64,000 bases of DNA from Aquabacterium humicola (GTDB lineage Bacteria; Pseudomonadota; Gammaproteobacteria; Burkholderiales; Burkholderiaceae_C), in assembly GCF_030167915.1 (NCBI RefSeq), contig NZ_JARGNB010000006.1, positions 310,001 through 374,000 of the forward strand, read 5' to 3'. Both the position numbers and the translations under genes were made by a program. The notes beneath the pieces are model-generated. The model ran no database searches. It saw nothing but the letters and a program-made list of their open reading frames with translations, and was not told the origin of the DNA. Shown in pieces: positions 16,763-28,085 of the stretch. Within the stretch, counting starts at the first letter, position 1. Each line of letters starts with the position of its first letter.

Positions 16763-17458
16763 TCAGAACAGCTGCGTCAGGAACTGCAGGCTGCGCCCGT
16801 GCGCCAGCGCGGCGCTCGGCGCGTCGTACGACGCCCGGGCCCAGCAGTTGAAGCCGTGCATCGCGTCGGGGTAGACGTGGATCTCGTGCGGCTTGCCGGC
16901 CATCGCGGCGCGCACCTTGTCAACCGCCGCGGGCGGGATGTGGTCGTCGCGGCCGGCATAGTGGAACTGCACCGGGCAGGTGATGCGCCCGGCGAGGTCC
17001 AGCTGGTTCTGGATGCCGCCGCCGTAGTACGCCACCGCGGCATCGACACCGGCCAGCGCCGCCGCGGCGTAGGCGAGGCGCCCGCCCATGCAGTAGCCGA
17101 TCGCGCCGATCTTGCGGCCGGCGGTCTCGGCGCGGCCGCGCAGCGCGGTGGCCGCGGCCTGCAGGTCGGCGACCACCTCGGCCGGCTGCAGCTGGCCCGC
17201 CAGCTCGACGCCGCGTTGGCGGTCGTGGCCTTCGTAGCCCAGCTCGATGCGCGGCGACTGGCGCCAGAACACGTCGGGCGCCAGCACGACGAAACCATCC
17301 ATCGCGTACTGCCGCGCGACGGCGCGGATGTGGTCGTTGACGCCGAAGATCTCCTGCAGCACCAGCAGCCCCGGGCCGCTGCCGGCCGGCGGCAGCGTCA
17401 GGTGGGCGGCGAAGCCGGGTTCGATCTCGATCCATTCGCTGTGAACGGGCAGGCTCAT
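16763..17458 (-). CDS. Dienelactone hydrolase family protein
   Basis: 231 residues. The Cys-Asp-His triad of this family is complete: C123 in GYCMGG, Asp at 171/172 in AGRDDHIP, and H201 in DAMHGF. The QEIFGVNDHIR motif at about 35-45 is also typical. It hydrolyses lactones or esters in the cytoplasm. Members act in chloroaromatic breakdown or as general carboxymethylenebutenolidases, and no degradation genes lie nearby to settle which. The ATG at 17458 is supported by AAGGAGAG upstream. Confidence 0.9.
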   Translation of the reverse strand: MSLPVHSEWIEIEPGFAAHLTLPPAGSGPGLLVLQEIFGVNDHIRAVARQYAMDGFVVLAPDVFWRQSPRIELGYEGHDRQRGVELAGQLQPAEVVADLQAAATALRGRAETAGRKIGAIGYCMGGRLAYAAAALAGVDAAVAYYGGGIQNQLDLAGRITCPVQFHYAGRDDHIPPAAVDKVRAAMAGKPHEIHVYPDAMHGFNCWARASYDAPSAALAHGRSLQFLTQLF

Positions 17459-17474
17459 GGGGTTCTCTCCTTGA

Positions 17475-18023
17475 TCAGTACGTTCTTCCGCGTTTGTACT
17501 GCGCATGGGTTCGCCGGGCCAAGGGTGTGGCTTGCGCCAGCGCCTCGAAGCTGCGCGCCGCGTGCGCGTGCGTGATCGCCAGGCCCAGCGCATCGGCGGC
17601 GTCCTTGCCGGGCAGGCCCGGCAGCTTCAGCAGCCGCATCACCATCTCCTGCACCTGGGCCTTGTTCGCCAGGCCGTGGCCGGCGATGGCCTTCTTCATC
17701 TGCACGGCGGTGTACTCGGCCACCGGCAGGTCGCCGTGCACCAGCGCGGCCAGCGCGGCGCCGCGCGCCTGGCCCAGCAGCAGCGTGCTCTGCGGGTTGA
17801 CGTTGACGAAGACGATCTCCACCGACGCCGCCTCGGGCTGGTAGCGCTGCATCACCTCGGCGACGCCGGAGAAGATCAGCTTCAGCCGCTCGGGCAGGTG
17901 GCCGCGCGGCGCTTCGGCGGTGGAGATGGTGCCGCTGGCCACGTAGGCCAGCTGCGCGCCCTGCACGTCGACCACGCCGAAGCCGGTGCACCGCAACCCC
18001 GGGTCGATGCCCAGGATTCTCAT
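17475..18023 (-). CDS. ruvC: Holliday junction resolvase RuvC
   Basis: RuvC cleaves four-way DNA junctions during recombination, working with RuvAB. The 182-residue length is typical. Acidic catalytic residues are D7 (GIDPGL), E69 (VEIVFVN) and D141/D144 ([10 protein letters not shown]). The ATG overlaps the stop of the upstream cdsA-like gene as ATGA. This ties recombination to a phospholipid-synthesis run, an uncommon pairing. ruvA and ruvB are not in the window. Confidence 0.97.
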   Translation of the reverse strand: MRILGIDPGLRCTGFGVVDVQGAQLAYVASGTISTAEAPRGHLPERLKLIFSGVAEVMQRYQPEAASVEIVFVNVNPQSTLLLGQARGAALAALVHGDLPVAEYTAVQMKKAIAGHGLANKAQVQEMVMRLLKLPGLPGKDAADALGLAITHAHAARSFEALAQATPLARRTHAQYKRGRTY

Positions 18024-19021
18024 GGTTTCAGTCCGAAGTACCAGGCGATCGAGTGGAAGAACACCGGCGCGGCGAAGCAGATCGGCGCCACGCGGTCGAG
18101 CAGGCCGACGGCGCCGGTCACCGACGCCGTATTGCCCCAGTGGCGCACGCCGGCATCCTTCTTCAGCGCGTGCATCACGAAGTCGCCCATCGCGCCGGAC
18201 GCGGCGGCGATGGTCGACATCGCCAGCGCCTGCGGCACCTTGAAGCCCAGCGTCGTCCAGCCCAGCAGCATGCCGACGAGCGCGCCGGTGCCGACGCCGA
18301 TGCCGAACGCGCGCCAGGAGAAGTCGCGGTGAATCTGCCGCGCCACCGGGCGCCGGCGCAGGCGGCGGCTGGCGAGCTCCTGCGCGATCTGCGCGGTGGC
18401 CGACACCATCACCAGCATGAACAGCAGGAACGCACCCTTGCCCTGCGCACGCGGCAGGTTCAGCAGCAGCAGCGCCGGCGCATGCGACAGCCCGAAGATG
18501 CAGACCATGATGCCCCACTGGATCTTCGCGTTGCGCTCGAGGAAGCGCTCGGGGTCGTTGGCCAGCGCGCTGACCACCGGGATCGCGATGAACACGTAGA
18601 CCGGCACGAAGACGGTGAACAGCCACAGGTCGCTCTGCCCGACCAGCACGTACTGCAGCGGCAGCACGGCGAAGAAGGCCAGCAGCAGGCTGCGGTGGTC
18701 GCTGGCGCGTGTCTTCAGCAGCGTGATGTATTCGCGGAAGGCCAGGAACGAGACGATGCCGAACAGCAGCGTCGCGCCGACCGGGCCGAACACCCACGCC
18801 AGCCAGAAGACCGTCGCGGTGACCCACACCGCGCGCAATTCGCGGGTGAAGCGGTCGGTGTGCAGCGCGGCGGCGCGGTCCTCTTCGCGCACGGTGCGCA
18901 GCACGCCGTAGGCCGAGGTCGCCAGCAGCGCGCCGAAGAGCCCCAGGAAAAGCAGCTGCACCTGCTGCGGGCCGCTCAGCTGCCGCAGCGGGTCGAAGAC
19001 GATGCGCAGGGTGTCGATCAT
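18020..19021 (-). CDS. CdsA-like phosphatidate cytidylyltransferase
   Basis: A 333-residue membrane protein with about eight helices. CdsA makes CDP-diacylglycerol from phosphatidic acid and CTP in the inner membrane. The C-terminal catalytic signature is recognisable ([18 protein letters not shown] followed by GLLDRV), but two parts depart from the consensus. The PGHGG segment reads TGAVG, and the Asp after DR-hydrophobic is Ala. It may be a divergent paralogue or act on a different lipid. It overlaps plsC by 4 bases upstream and ruvC by 4 bases downstream, so translation is likely coupled. Confidence 0.8.
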   Translation of the reverse strand: MIDTLRIVFDPLRQLSGPQQVQLLFLGLFGALLATSAYGVLRTVREEDRAAALHTDRFTRELRAVWVTATVFWLAWVFGPVGATLLFGIVSFLAFREYITLLKTRASDHRSLLLAFFAVLPLQYVLVGQSDLWLFTVFVPVYVFIAIPVVSALANDPERFLERNAKIQWGIMVCIFGLSHAPALLLLNLPRAQGKGAFLLFMLVMVSATAQIAQELASRRLRRRPVARQIHRDFSWRAFGIGVGTGALVGMLLGWTTLGFKVPQALAMSTIAAASGAMGDFVMHALKKDAGVRHWGNTASVTGAVGLLDRVAPICFAAPVFFHSIAWYFGLKP

Positions 19022-19665
19022 GCGGGCGTGCCCACGGCAGCAGGGCGCTCGGCGTTCGGCCGCAGCGCGACCACCGCCTCGCGCGCGCGCTGCAGGAACA
19101 GCTTCTTGTCCTCACCCGGCTGCAGCTGCAGCGGCGCGCCGAAGGTCACGGTGCACAGGATCGGCACCGGCACCACTTCGCCCTTGGGCATCACCCGCTG
19201 CACGTTGTCGATCCAGGCCGGGATCAGCTGCACGCCGGGGAACTGCTCGGCCAGGTGGTACAGCCCGCTCTTGAACGGCTGCGGCAGGCCCTTGTTGCTG
19301 CGCGTGCCCTCGGGAAAGATCACCAGCGAGTCGCCGTTCTTGAGCGCCTCGACCAGCGGCTCCAGCGGATCCTGGTCGTCGGTGCGCTGCCGATTGACGT
19401 ACACCGCGTTGAACACCTCGCGCGTCAGCCAGTGCTTGAACCGGCCGGCGGTCCAGTAGTCCTTCGCGGCGATGGGCCGCGTGACCGCACGCAGGTCGCT
19501 CGGCAGCGCCGCCCAGATCAGCACCCAGTCGAGGTGGCTCTGGTGGTTCGCGAAGTAGATGCGCTGCTCGGCCTTCGGCGGGCAGCCCTTCCAGTGGCCC
19601 TGCGCGCCGGTGATCAGGCGCGCGACCGCCGACAGCAACAGGCCCATGGCCTCGGCTCGTGTCAT
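19018..19665 (-). CDS. plsC: 1-acyl-sn-glycerol-3-phosphate acyltransferase family protein
   Basis: PlsC-type enzymes acylate lysophosphatidic acid to phosphatidic acid, the substrate of CdsA encoded next. The 215-residue protein has the HX4D catalytic motif NHQSHLD (40-46) and the glycerol-phosphate-binding FPEGTR (117-122). A short hydrophobic N-terminus may anchor it to the membrane. First gene of a plsC-cdsA-ruvC run with 4-base overlaps throughout. The exact acyl or lyso-lipid specificity is not certain; olsA-like relatives share these motifs. Confidence 0.85.
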   Translation of the reverse strand: MTRAEAMGLLLSAVARLITGAQGHWKGCPPKAEQRIYFANHQSHLDWVLIWAALPSDLRAVTRPIAAKDYWTAGRFKHWLTREVFNAVYVNRQRTDDQDPLEPLVEALKNGDSLVIFPEGTRSNKGLPQPFKSGLYHLAEQFPGVQLIPAWIDNVQRVMPKGEVVPVPILCTVTFGAPLQLQPGEDKKLFLQRAREAVVALRPNAERPAAVGTPA

Positions 19666-19680
19666 CCGTGCCTGCCCGGC

Positions 19681-19736
19681 CGCCCGAAGGGCACGGAGCG
19701 CCCCTTGGGGGCCGCGAACGAAGTGAGCTGGGGGCT
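19681..19736. other. GC-rich intergenic element between esterase and plsC genes
   Basis: The 98-base gap holds a run containing GCGCCCCTTGGGGG and GAAGTGAGCTGGGGG. It resembles the GC-rich spacers often seen after Burkholderiales genes. A similar CCCCGAGGGG stretch lies at 42650-42715 between fis and dusB. They are possible dispersed intergenic elements; I could not count copies. Confidence 0.25.
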
Positions 19737-19763
19737 GACCATTTCTGGAATGTTAAGCGGGCT

Positions 19764-20600
19764 TCACTTGACGTCGTACAGCCAGCGCACCGCGCGCGCG
19801 AACTCGGCACGCCAGGCGGCTTCGTTGTGGTCGGCTTCGGGCACCAGGCGGTATTCCAGCGCCACCGGCTGCTGGCGCAGCAGCGCGTGCATGCGCTGCA
19901 CGTCGGGCACCATGTCGCCGCCTTCGCGGCCGCCCATGTAGAGGTACACCCGCGCCTCGGCCGGCAGCGGTTTCTGCGCGGCTTCCTCGAAGATCGCCGG
20001 CGCGGTCCAGTAGGCGGGCGAGAAGATGCCGGCCTTGCCGAAGACCTGCGGGTAGCGCTGCATCGCCGCGTGCGAGATCAAGCCGCCCATCGAGCTGCCG
20101 ATCACCGCGGTGGCCTTGGCCTCGGGTTGCGTGCGGTACTGCGCGTCGATGAACGGCTTGACCACCTCGACGACGAAGCGCAGGTACTGCTCGCCTTCGC
20201 CAGGCCCCAGGCGGGGATGCGGCCAGGGGTTCAACTCGTTGAAGCGCTTCTCGCCGCCATGGTCGATGCCGACCACGATGGCCTCGAAGGCGGTGGTGCG
20301 CGCGAGCTCGTTCATCGCCTCGTCGACGCCCCATTCGCCGACATACGAGGTTGCGTCGTCGAACAGGTTCTGGCCGTCGTGCATGTAGATGACGGGATAG
20401 CGCCGCGTGCTTTGGGCGTAAGAGGACGGCAGGTAGATGCGCAGCGTGCGCTGGCGCTCGAGCACCGGCATCGCCAGCGGCGGGCTCAGCACCTGCACGT
20501 TCGGCAGGGCCGACGGGGCGCGCGGCGGCGGTGGATTGGACGAGCAGGCCGCGAGCAGCAGCGCGGCGGCGGCGAGGAAGAGGGATTGCATCGAGGACAT
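19764..20600 (-). CDS. Esterase-D/enterochelin-esterase-like lipoprotein hydrolase
   Basis: 278 residues. A lipoprotein signal ends in LLLAACSS with the lipid-modified Cys at 19, followed by a Pro-rich linker. The hydrolase domain has YPVIYMHDGQNLF (as in the esterase-D/BesA group), the nucleophile motif GSSMGG, and a C-terminal His in EADHNEAAW. It is probably attached to a cell-envelope membrane and hydrolyses esters. Siderophore esters are one family option, but no iron-uptake genes are nearby. Confidence 0.82.
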   Translation of the reverse strand: MSSMQSLFLAAAALLLAACSSNPPPPRAPSALPNVQVLSPPLAMPVLERQRTLRIYLPSSYAQSTRRYPVIYMHDGQNLFDDATSYVGEWGVDEAMNELARTTAFEAIVVGIDHGGEKRFNELNPWPHPRLGPGEGEQYLRFVVEVVKPFIDAQYRTQPEAKATAVIGSSMGGLISHAAMQRYPQVFGKAGIFSPAYWTAPAIFEEAAQKPLPAEARVYLYMGGREGGDMVPDVQRMHALLRQQPVALEYRLVPEADHNEAAWRAEFARAVRWLYDVK

Positions 20601-20637
20601 GCGCGGATGCTAACGAAGCGCGGTGCAGAATCGGCCG

Positions 20638-21546
20638 ATGGCTGCCGCATCACCGCTGAAGGTCCTGGTCACCGGCGCCAGCGGACGCATCGGCCGCGCG
20701 ATCTTTGCCCGGCTGGCGCGCACGCACCGGGTGAGCGGCCTCGACCGCGTGCCGTCGTCGACCGCCGAGTTCGTCGGCGACATCGGCGCCCGGGATCTGC
20801 TGGAGCGCGCGCTCGACGGCGTGCACGCCGTGGTGCACACCGCAGCGTTGCATGCGCCGCACGTGGGCGTGGCGGCCGATGCCGAATTCGAGCGCATCAA
20901 CGTCGCGGCCACCGGAGCGCTGATGCAGTGCGCGCGCCGCGCCGGCGTGCGGCACCTCGTATTCACCAGCACCACCGCGCTGTACGGCGCCGACACCGCG
21001 CAGCGGCAGGCGGCCTGGATCACCGAGCACACCGTGCCGGCGCCGCGCACGGTCTACCACCGCAGCAAGCTCGCCGCCGAAGCGCTGCTGATGCAGGCCG
21101 CGGCCGACGGCGGCCCGGCGCTGACCGTGCTGCGCATGTCGCGCTGCTTTGCCGAGCCGGCGCCGCTGATGGCCGCCTACCGCCTGCACCGCGGCATCGA
21201 CGCGCGCGACGTCGCCGAGGCGCATGCGCTGGCGATCGAGCAGCCGCCGGCGGCGCCGCGGCTGCTGGTGATCTCGGGCGCGACGCCGTTCGAGCCGGCT
21301 GATGCCGCGCGCCTGTTCTCCGATGCGCCGCTGGTCATCCGGCGCCGTGCGCCGGCGCTGGCCGAGGCCTTCGAGCGTCGCGGCTGGCCGCTGCCGCCGT
21401 CGATCGACCGTGTCTACGTGTCCGCGCAGGCCCAACAGGCGCTCGGCTGGCAACCGCGTTTCGGCTTCGACGAAGTGCTGCGCGCGCTCGATGCCGGCGC
21501 GCCCGAGGTGCTGCCGCCGCGCGTGGACTGGCAGGCGAGCGAATGA
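20638..21546 (+). CDS. NAD-dependent epimerase/dehydratase (extended SDR)
   Basis: 302 residues. The nucleotide site is VLVTGASGRIGRAI near the N-terminus, and the active site has the YHRSK (YxxxK) pair with a Ser/Thr cluster in VFTSTTALYG. Extended SDRs of this type epimerise or reduce nucleotide sugars or related substrates; the substrate is unknown. ATG 20638 is preferred; GTG 20623 would add five residues. Its stop overlaps the next gene's ATG by 4 bases. Confidence 0.85.
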   Translation: MAAASPLKVLVTGASGRIGRAIFARLARTHRVSGLDRVPSSTAEFVGDIGARDLLERALDGVHAVVHTAALHAPHVGVAADAEFERINVAATGALMQCARRAGVRHLVFTSTTALYGADTAQRQAAWITEHTVPAPRTVYHRSKLAAEALLMQAAADGGPALTVLRMSRCFAEPAPLMAAYRLHRGIDARDVAEAHALAIEQPPAAPRLLVISGATPFEPADAARLFSDAPLVIRRRAPALAEAFERRGWPLPPSIDRVYVSAQAQQALGWQPRFGFDEVLRALDAGAPEVLPPRVDWQASE

Positions 21547-22136
21547 GCACGAGCCCGCCGGCCGCCGCTCGCCCTGCGCTGAAGGTGCAGCGCCTGACGT
21601 CTGCGCGCTTCGACGACCTGCAGGCGCTGTTCGCGGCCCGCGGCTGCTCGGTCGCGCGCAACTGCTGGTGCATGTACTACCGCTGGAGCGGCCACCCGCC
21701 GCCCGGGCGCCGCGCCGAGGTCAGCCGCAGCGCGTTCAAGGCGTTGCTCGACGAGGGCCGCCACATGGGGTTGATCGCCTACGCGGGCCGCGAGCCGGTG
21801 GGCTGGCTGTCGGTGGGCCCGCGCGAGGACTACGCCAAGCTCGCGCGGTCGCCGGTGATGAAGCCGGTCGACGAACAGCCGGTGTGGTCGGTGGTCTGCT
21901 TCGTCGTCGCCGGGCGGTGGCGCGGGCAGGGCGTCGCGAAGGCCTTGCTCGACGCGGCGGTCGAGCGCGCACGCAGGAAGAAGATCACGCTCGAAGCCTA
22001 TCCGGTCGACAAGCCCGTCCGCCAGGACGACGACAACCTGTGGTTCGGGCCGAAGTCGATGTTCGACGCCTGCGGCTTCGACGAGGTCGCGCGGCGCAAG
22101 CCGACACGGCCGGTGGTGCGGCTGGTGCCGGGCTGA
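21543..22136 (+). CDS. GNAT-family N-acetyltransferase
   Basis: 197 residues. The acetyl-CoA loop is recognisable as GRWRGQGVAKALLDAAVERA (about 121-140). The N-terminal NCWCMYYRW segment is shared by a GNAT subgroup of unknown substrate. The gene is translationally coupled to the epimerase upstream (ATGA overlap). It is convergent with thiDE. Confidence 0.85.
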   Translation: MSTSPPAAARPALKVQRLTSARFDDLQALFAARGCSVARNCWCMYYRWSGHPPPGRRAEVSRSAFKALLDEGRHMGLIAYAGREPVGWLSVGPREDYAKLARSPVMKPVDEQPVWSVVCFVVAGRWRGQGVAKALLDAAVERARRKKITLEAYPVDKPVRQDDDNLWFGPKSMFDACGFDEVARRKPTRPVVRLVPG

Positions 22137-22150
22137 GGCCTGGACACCCG

Positions 22151-23746
22151 CTACGGAACGAACGCCGACGACAGGCTCGGGCGGGGCAGGGCCGGCACGG
22201 GCTCGCGCGCGGCGCCATGGCCCGATCGGATCGCCGCGGCGAAGACCGGCACCTGCTGCCGCGGATCGTCGCCGAGCCCGCGCACGATGCACACGCCCGA
22301 CGCGCCGCAGCGCGCCGCGGCGGCCGCCTGCTGCGGCTCGAGGATGCCGCCGATCGCCACCACCGGCGCCGGCGCCATCGCGCTCCACCACGCCAGGTTG
22401 TGCAGGCCCTGCGGCCGCCACGGCATCTGCTTGGTGAGCGTCGGCCACACCGGTCCGCAGGCGATGTAGGCCGGTTGCCATGCCGCCGCCTGCGCCAGCT
22501 CCCACAGGCTGTGCGAGCTGATGCCCAGCTGCAGGCCATCGCGCTGCGCGGTCCGCAAGGCCGCGCGCTCGCCGGTGTCCAGCGCCAGCAGGTCTTCCTG
22601 GCCGAGGTGCACGCCGCCGGCGCCGAGCTCGAGCGCCAGCCGCCAGTGGTCGTTGACGAAGAGCCGCGCGCCGGCGGCGCGTGCGGACGCGATGGCGCGG
22701 GCGAGCGCGTCGCGCAGCGCCGGGTCGTCGCGCCGATCGGCCTTGATGCGCAGCTGCAGCGTGCGCACGCCGGCGGCCAGCACCGCGTCGATGCGCTCGG
22801 CGCTGTCGACGATCGCGTAGAGGCCGAGCGCCTCGCCGCCGCGCGCGCCGGCCGCCGCCGGGGTGAACGGCACGGCGTCGTCGGTCAGCCACGGCAGCAC
22901 CGCCGGGTCCGTCGCGAAGCCGGCGCGCAGCCGCACCGGGCCCGGGCCGGCGCCCGGCGTCGGCCGGTCGGCGTCGTGCCGCAGTGCGTGCGCCACCGCC
23001 ATCTTCGCCAGCACCACGGCATCGGCCGGCACGAAGCCCAGCGCCAGCGCCGAGGCGATCGCGCTGGCGAAGCTGCAGCCGGTGCCGTGTGTGTGCTGCG
23101 TGTGGACGCGCGGCAGGCCCAGCCAGCGCTCGACGGGTGGTTGGGCGCTGCCGGCAGGCGCGCTGAGCAGCCAGTCGAAAGCCCCCGCGGCGTCGGCCTC
23201 GTCGCCGCCGGTGATGCAGACGGTGCCGGCGCCCAGCGCCTGAAAGATGCGTGCAGCGGCCGGCAGCTCGTGCCGCGCGAAGGGCGGTTCGCCGAGCAGC
23301 AGCGCCGCCTCGCGCCGGTTCGGCGTGACCACGTCGGCGCGCGGCAGCAGCTCGCGGCGCAGCGCCGCGAGCAGGTCGCGGTCCGCCAGTGCCGCGCCGC
23401 TGGAGGCGCGCAGCACCGGGTCGACCACCAGCGCGACCGGGCCGCGTTGGCGCAGCCGGTCGACGCAGGCCGCGACCCGCCCGACGTTGCGCGCGCTGCC
23501 CAGCACGCCGGTCTTGATCACGCGCGGCGGCAGGTCGGCTTCCAGCACCTGCAGCTGGGCGTCGAGCAGCTCGGGCGCCACCGCATCGACGCGCAGCACC
23601 GCGGTCGAGTGCTGCGCGGTGACCGCCGCCACGACCGGCGCCAGGTGCACGCCGAAGGCATCCGCCGCACGCTGGTCGGCCGACAGGCCGGCGCCGCCGC
23701 CGCTGTCGGTGCCGGCGATGCTCCAGACGATCGCTCGGCCGCTCAC
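22151..23746 (-). CDS. thiDE: Fused HMP(-P) kinase ThiD and thiamine-phosphate synthase ThiE
   Basis: A 531-residue bifunctional enzyme. Residues 1-270 are ThiD, which phosphorylates hydroxymethylpyrimidine to HMP-PP (SIAGTDSGGGAGLSADQ, VVDPVLRASSG, THGTGCSFASAIA). Residues about 315-510 are ThiE, which couples HMP-PP with thiazole phosphate (LQLRIK, FVNDHWRLALELGAGGVHLG, CGPVWPT, VAIGGI). The GTG start at 23746 is set by GGAGGG nine bases upstream. Last gene of the thi operon, 58 bases after thiG. The ThiD-then-ThiE order is the fused form found in several betaproteobacteria. Confidence 0.95.
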   Translation of the reverse strand: MSGRAIVWSIAGTDSGGGAGLSADQRAADAFGVHLAPVVAAVTAQHSTAVLRVDAVAPELLDAQLQVLEADLPPRVIKTGVLGSARNVGRVAACVDRLRQRGPVALVVDPVLRASSGAALADRDLLAALRRELLPRADVVTPNRREAALLLGEPPFARHELPAAARIFQALGAGTVCITGGDEADAAGAFDWLLSAPAGSAQPPVERWLGLPRVHTQHTHGTGCSFASAIASALALGFVPADAVVLAKMAVAHALRHDADRPTPGAGPGPVRLRAGFATDPAVLPWLTDDAVPFTPAAAGARGGEALGLYAIVDSAERIDAVLAAGVRTLQLRIKADRRDDPALRDALARAIASARAAGARLFVNDHWRLALELGAGGVHLGQEDLLALDTGERAALRTAQRDGLQLGISSHSLWELAQAAAWQPAYIACGPVWPTLTKQMPWRPQGLHNLAWWSAMAPAPVVAIGGILEPQQAAAAARCGASGVCIVRGLGDDPRQQVPVFAAAIRSGHGAAREPVPALPRPSLSSAFVP

Positions 23747-23804
23747 TGGACTACCCTCCGCACTGCGTGCTTCGGGATGAGCCCTTCGGAACGGCCGGGC
23801 GGGC

Positions 23805-24617
23805 TCATGCCAGCAGGAAAGGCCGTGCATCGACCGGGGTGCTGGCGCGGCCGAAGTCCTGCGCCGCGATCGGCCCGGCTTCGAAGCCCAGCCGCCCGGC
23901 CGCCACCGCCTGCGCCATCGCCGCGGCCATGCGCACCGGGTCGCCGGCCTTCGCGACCGCGGAGTTCAGCAGCACCGCATCGAAGCCCAGCTCCAGCGCC
24001 TGCACCGCATGCGAGGGCGCGCCGATGCCGGCATCGACGATCAGAGGCACATCGGGCAGGCGGGCGCGCAGCGTGCGCAGCGCCCATGGATTGACCAGGC
24101 CCTGGCCCGAGCCGATCGGCGCACCCCAGGGCATCAGCACCTGGCAGCCGGCGTCGAGCAGGCGGCGACAGGCGACGAGGTCCTCGGTGCAGTACGGGAA
24201 GACCTCGAAGCCCTCGCGCACCAGCGCCTCGGCGGCGATCAGCGTTTCCCATGGGTCGGGCTGCAGCGTGTGCTCGTCGCCGACCACCTCCAGCTTGATC
24301 CAGCGCGTGTCATAGAGCTCGCGCGCCAGTTGCGCCAGCGTGATCGCCTCGCGGGCGCTGCGGCAGCCGGCGGTGTTGGGCAGCAGCCGCGCGCCATGGC
24401 GCTGCACCGCGTCGCGCACGCCGGCGATGAAACCGTTGTCGCTGTCTTTGGGGGATAGACCGGCGCCCAGGATGCGCTTCAGGCCGACGGTGACCACCTG
24501 CGTGCCCGACGCGGCGATCGCATCGGCGAGCACCTGCGGCGACGGGTAACCCGCGGTGCCGAGCAGCAGGCGACTGGTCAGCGGCTGGCCGTAGACGGTC
24601 CAGGGGGTGGGGCTCAT
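23805..24617 (-). CDS. thiG: Thiazole synthase
   Basis: ThiG builds the thiazole ring from deoxyxylulose phosphate, dehydroglycine and ThiS thiocarboxylate. 270 residues, (beta/alpha)8. The Schiff-base Lys is K108 in [33 protein letters not shown] and [11 protein letters not shown] are family hallmarks. The start ATG at 24617 is preceded by GGAGGT, which overlaps the end of thiS, so translation is coupled. Confidence 0.97.
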   Translation of the reverse strand: MSPTPWTVYGQPLTSRLLLGTAGYPSPQVLADAIAASGTQVVTVGLKRILGAGLSPKDSDNGFIAGVRDAVQRHGARLLPNTAGCRSAREAITLAQLARELYDTRWIKLEVVGDEHTLQPDPWETLIAAEALVREGFEVFPYCTEDLVACRRLLDAGCQVLMPWGAPIGSGQGLVNPWALRTLRARLPDVPLIVDAGIGAPSHAVQALELGFDAVLLNSAVAKAGDPVRMAAAMAQAVAAGRLGFEAGPIAAQDFGRASTPVDARPFLLA

Positions 24618-24621
24618 GGAA

Positions 24622-24837
24622 TCAACCTCCAACGATGGCCTGGAACACGGTCAGCGCGTCACCGGGCTGCAGAAAGGTGTGCTCTCGCGCGCTTCGGGCG
24701 ACGAACGCGCCGTTCAGCGCGGTCGCGGCGGCCTCGGGCGCGAGGCCGCGTTCGGCCAGCAGCGCGGCGACCGTCAGGCCGGGCGACCAGTCGCGCGGCG
24801 TGCCGTTGACGCTGACGGTGGGCGGCGACTCAGGCAT
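24622..24837 (-). CDS. thiS: Sulfur carrier protein ThiS
   Basis: 71 residues with a ubiquitin-like fold and the required C-terminal Gly-Gly (QAIVGG). The terminal Gly is thiocarboxylated and gives sulfur to ThiG. Its start lies inside the last codons of thiO (8-base overlap), and its end carries the thiG ribosome site. The activating enzyme (ThiF/MoeB) is not in the window. Confidence 0.95.
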   Translation of the reverse strand: MPESPPTVSVNGTPRDWSPGLTVAALLAERGLAPEAAATALNGAFVARSAREHTFLQPGDALTVFQAIVGG

Positions 24838-25896
24838 GCATCGCCTCCTCGGCCGGCGCGTGCAGGCCCAGCGCCGCCAGCGCCTCGTCGACCAGCGCCG
24901 GCGCGATCAACCAGCCGTGCCGGTACAGCCCGTTGACGCGCAGCAGGCCGGGTTCGTGCTGCACCAGCGGGGCGTTGTCGGGCAGCGCGGGCCGCAGGTT
25001 GGTCTCCAGGTGCACGATGCGCGCCTCGGCGAGCTCGGGGCAGACGCTGTGCGCGGCGGCCATCAGCTCGACCGCGCTGCGCAGGCTGACGGGCGAACGG
25101 TCCTCGCTGTCGATCTCGGTCGCGCCGAGCACGATGACGTCGTCCGGCCGCGGCACCAGGTACATCGGATGGCGCGGATGCACGAGGCGCACGGGCCGCT
25201 GCAGCACGACGCCCGGCGCGTGCAGCCACACCAGCTCGCCCCGCACGCCGCGCAGCGGCACCGGCGGGCGGGCGCCCAGGCCGCGCACGTCGATCGCCAG
25301 ATCGACGCGGCGGCACTCGCCGTCGCACAGCCGCAGCGCCTGCGGTTCAACCGCCTCGACCGCCCGGCCCCAGTGCCAGCCCACGCGCGGCGCGTCGTCG
25401 TGCAGCGCGCCGAGCAGCGGCGCCGGCAGCACCTGCGCTTCGCCGGGCAGCTCCCAGGCCAGCAGGCCGCGCGTCAGCGCGGGCTCCAGCGCGGTGAACC
25501 GGTCGGCCTCCAGCGGGCGCGGCAGCGGCCGGCCGGGGACGCTCACGATGCGCGCCAGCAAGCGTTGCGCCGAGCCGGCATCGCCGCGGTGCGCGACCAG
25601 CAGGCTGCCGTGTTCGCGCATGAAGGCCGCGGGTCCGCCCGGCAGCGCCGCGGCAATGGTGCGCCAGCGATCGATCGAGCGCCAGCCCAGCTCGGCGATG
25701 CGGGCGCCGCCGACGGCACTCTCCGCCAGCGGGCTCAACATGCCGGCGGCGGTGAAGGCCGCCGCGCCGCGACCGTCGCGGCGCAGGGCGGCATCGGGCG
25801 CGGGATCGAACACCTCGACCGCATGCCCGGCCTGCGCCAGCCGCCATGCCAGCAGCCGGCCGAGCAGCCCGGCGCCGGCGATGCCGATGCGCATCA

Positions 25897-25897
<1 letters not shown>
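24830..25897 (-). CDS. thiO: Glycine oxidase ThiO (FAD-dependent)
   Basis: ThiO oxidises glycine to the imine needed for thiazole formation. About 355 residues. The FAD site is IGIAGAGLLGRLLAWRLAQ at the N-terminus. MLSPLAE, LGATEIDSEDRS and the C-terminal RVNGLYRHGWLIAPA match the family. The start lies at the thiC stop (TGATGATG); either ATG (25897 or 25894) could be used. It is the aerobic alternative to ThiH. Confidence 0.93.
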
Positions 25898-27798
<1,901 letters not shown>

Positions 27799-27905
27799 TC
27801 ACGTGCTCCGGAGATGCGCCATCGATCGCGAGCGATCACCCCGTTCGGGGCCCGGGTCGGGCGCACGTCCATGAAGGCACGCGCACAGCGACGAGGTCAG
27901 GCTGG

Positions 27906-27991
27906 GCTCTTCTTCCGCCGGTACGAACCGGATCAAGTTCTCGGGTTCGGTCTCGAATCGACCGTCTCAGCGCGCTGGCGCACCCCGGAGC
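27906..27991 (-). promoter_or_regulatory. TPP (THI-box) riboswitch upstream of thiC
   Basis: Read on the minus strand, the element has the conserved CUGAGA (27965-27970) after a GGGGUGC stem side, then ACCGAACCCG. It ends with the second sensor arm AACUUGAUCCGGUUCGUACC (27921-27940). The closing stem GCUC/GAGC sets the borders. It binds thiamine pyrophosphate and lowers expression of the thi genes. There is no T-run before thiC, so control is more likely at translation start or through Rho than by an intrinsic terminator. Confidence 0.93.
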
Positions 27992-28085
27992 GGGGCGGAG
28001 TGTGCCGGCACTGGCCCTGCAGCGTCAAGTGCGCGACGATGTGCGTCGAAGGCCGCGCTTCGGCGGCCGCCTGCGGGACCGTACG

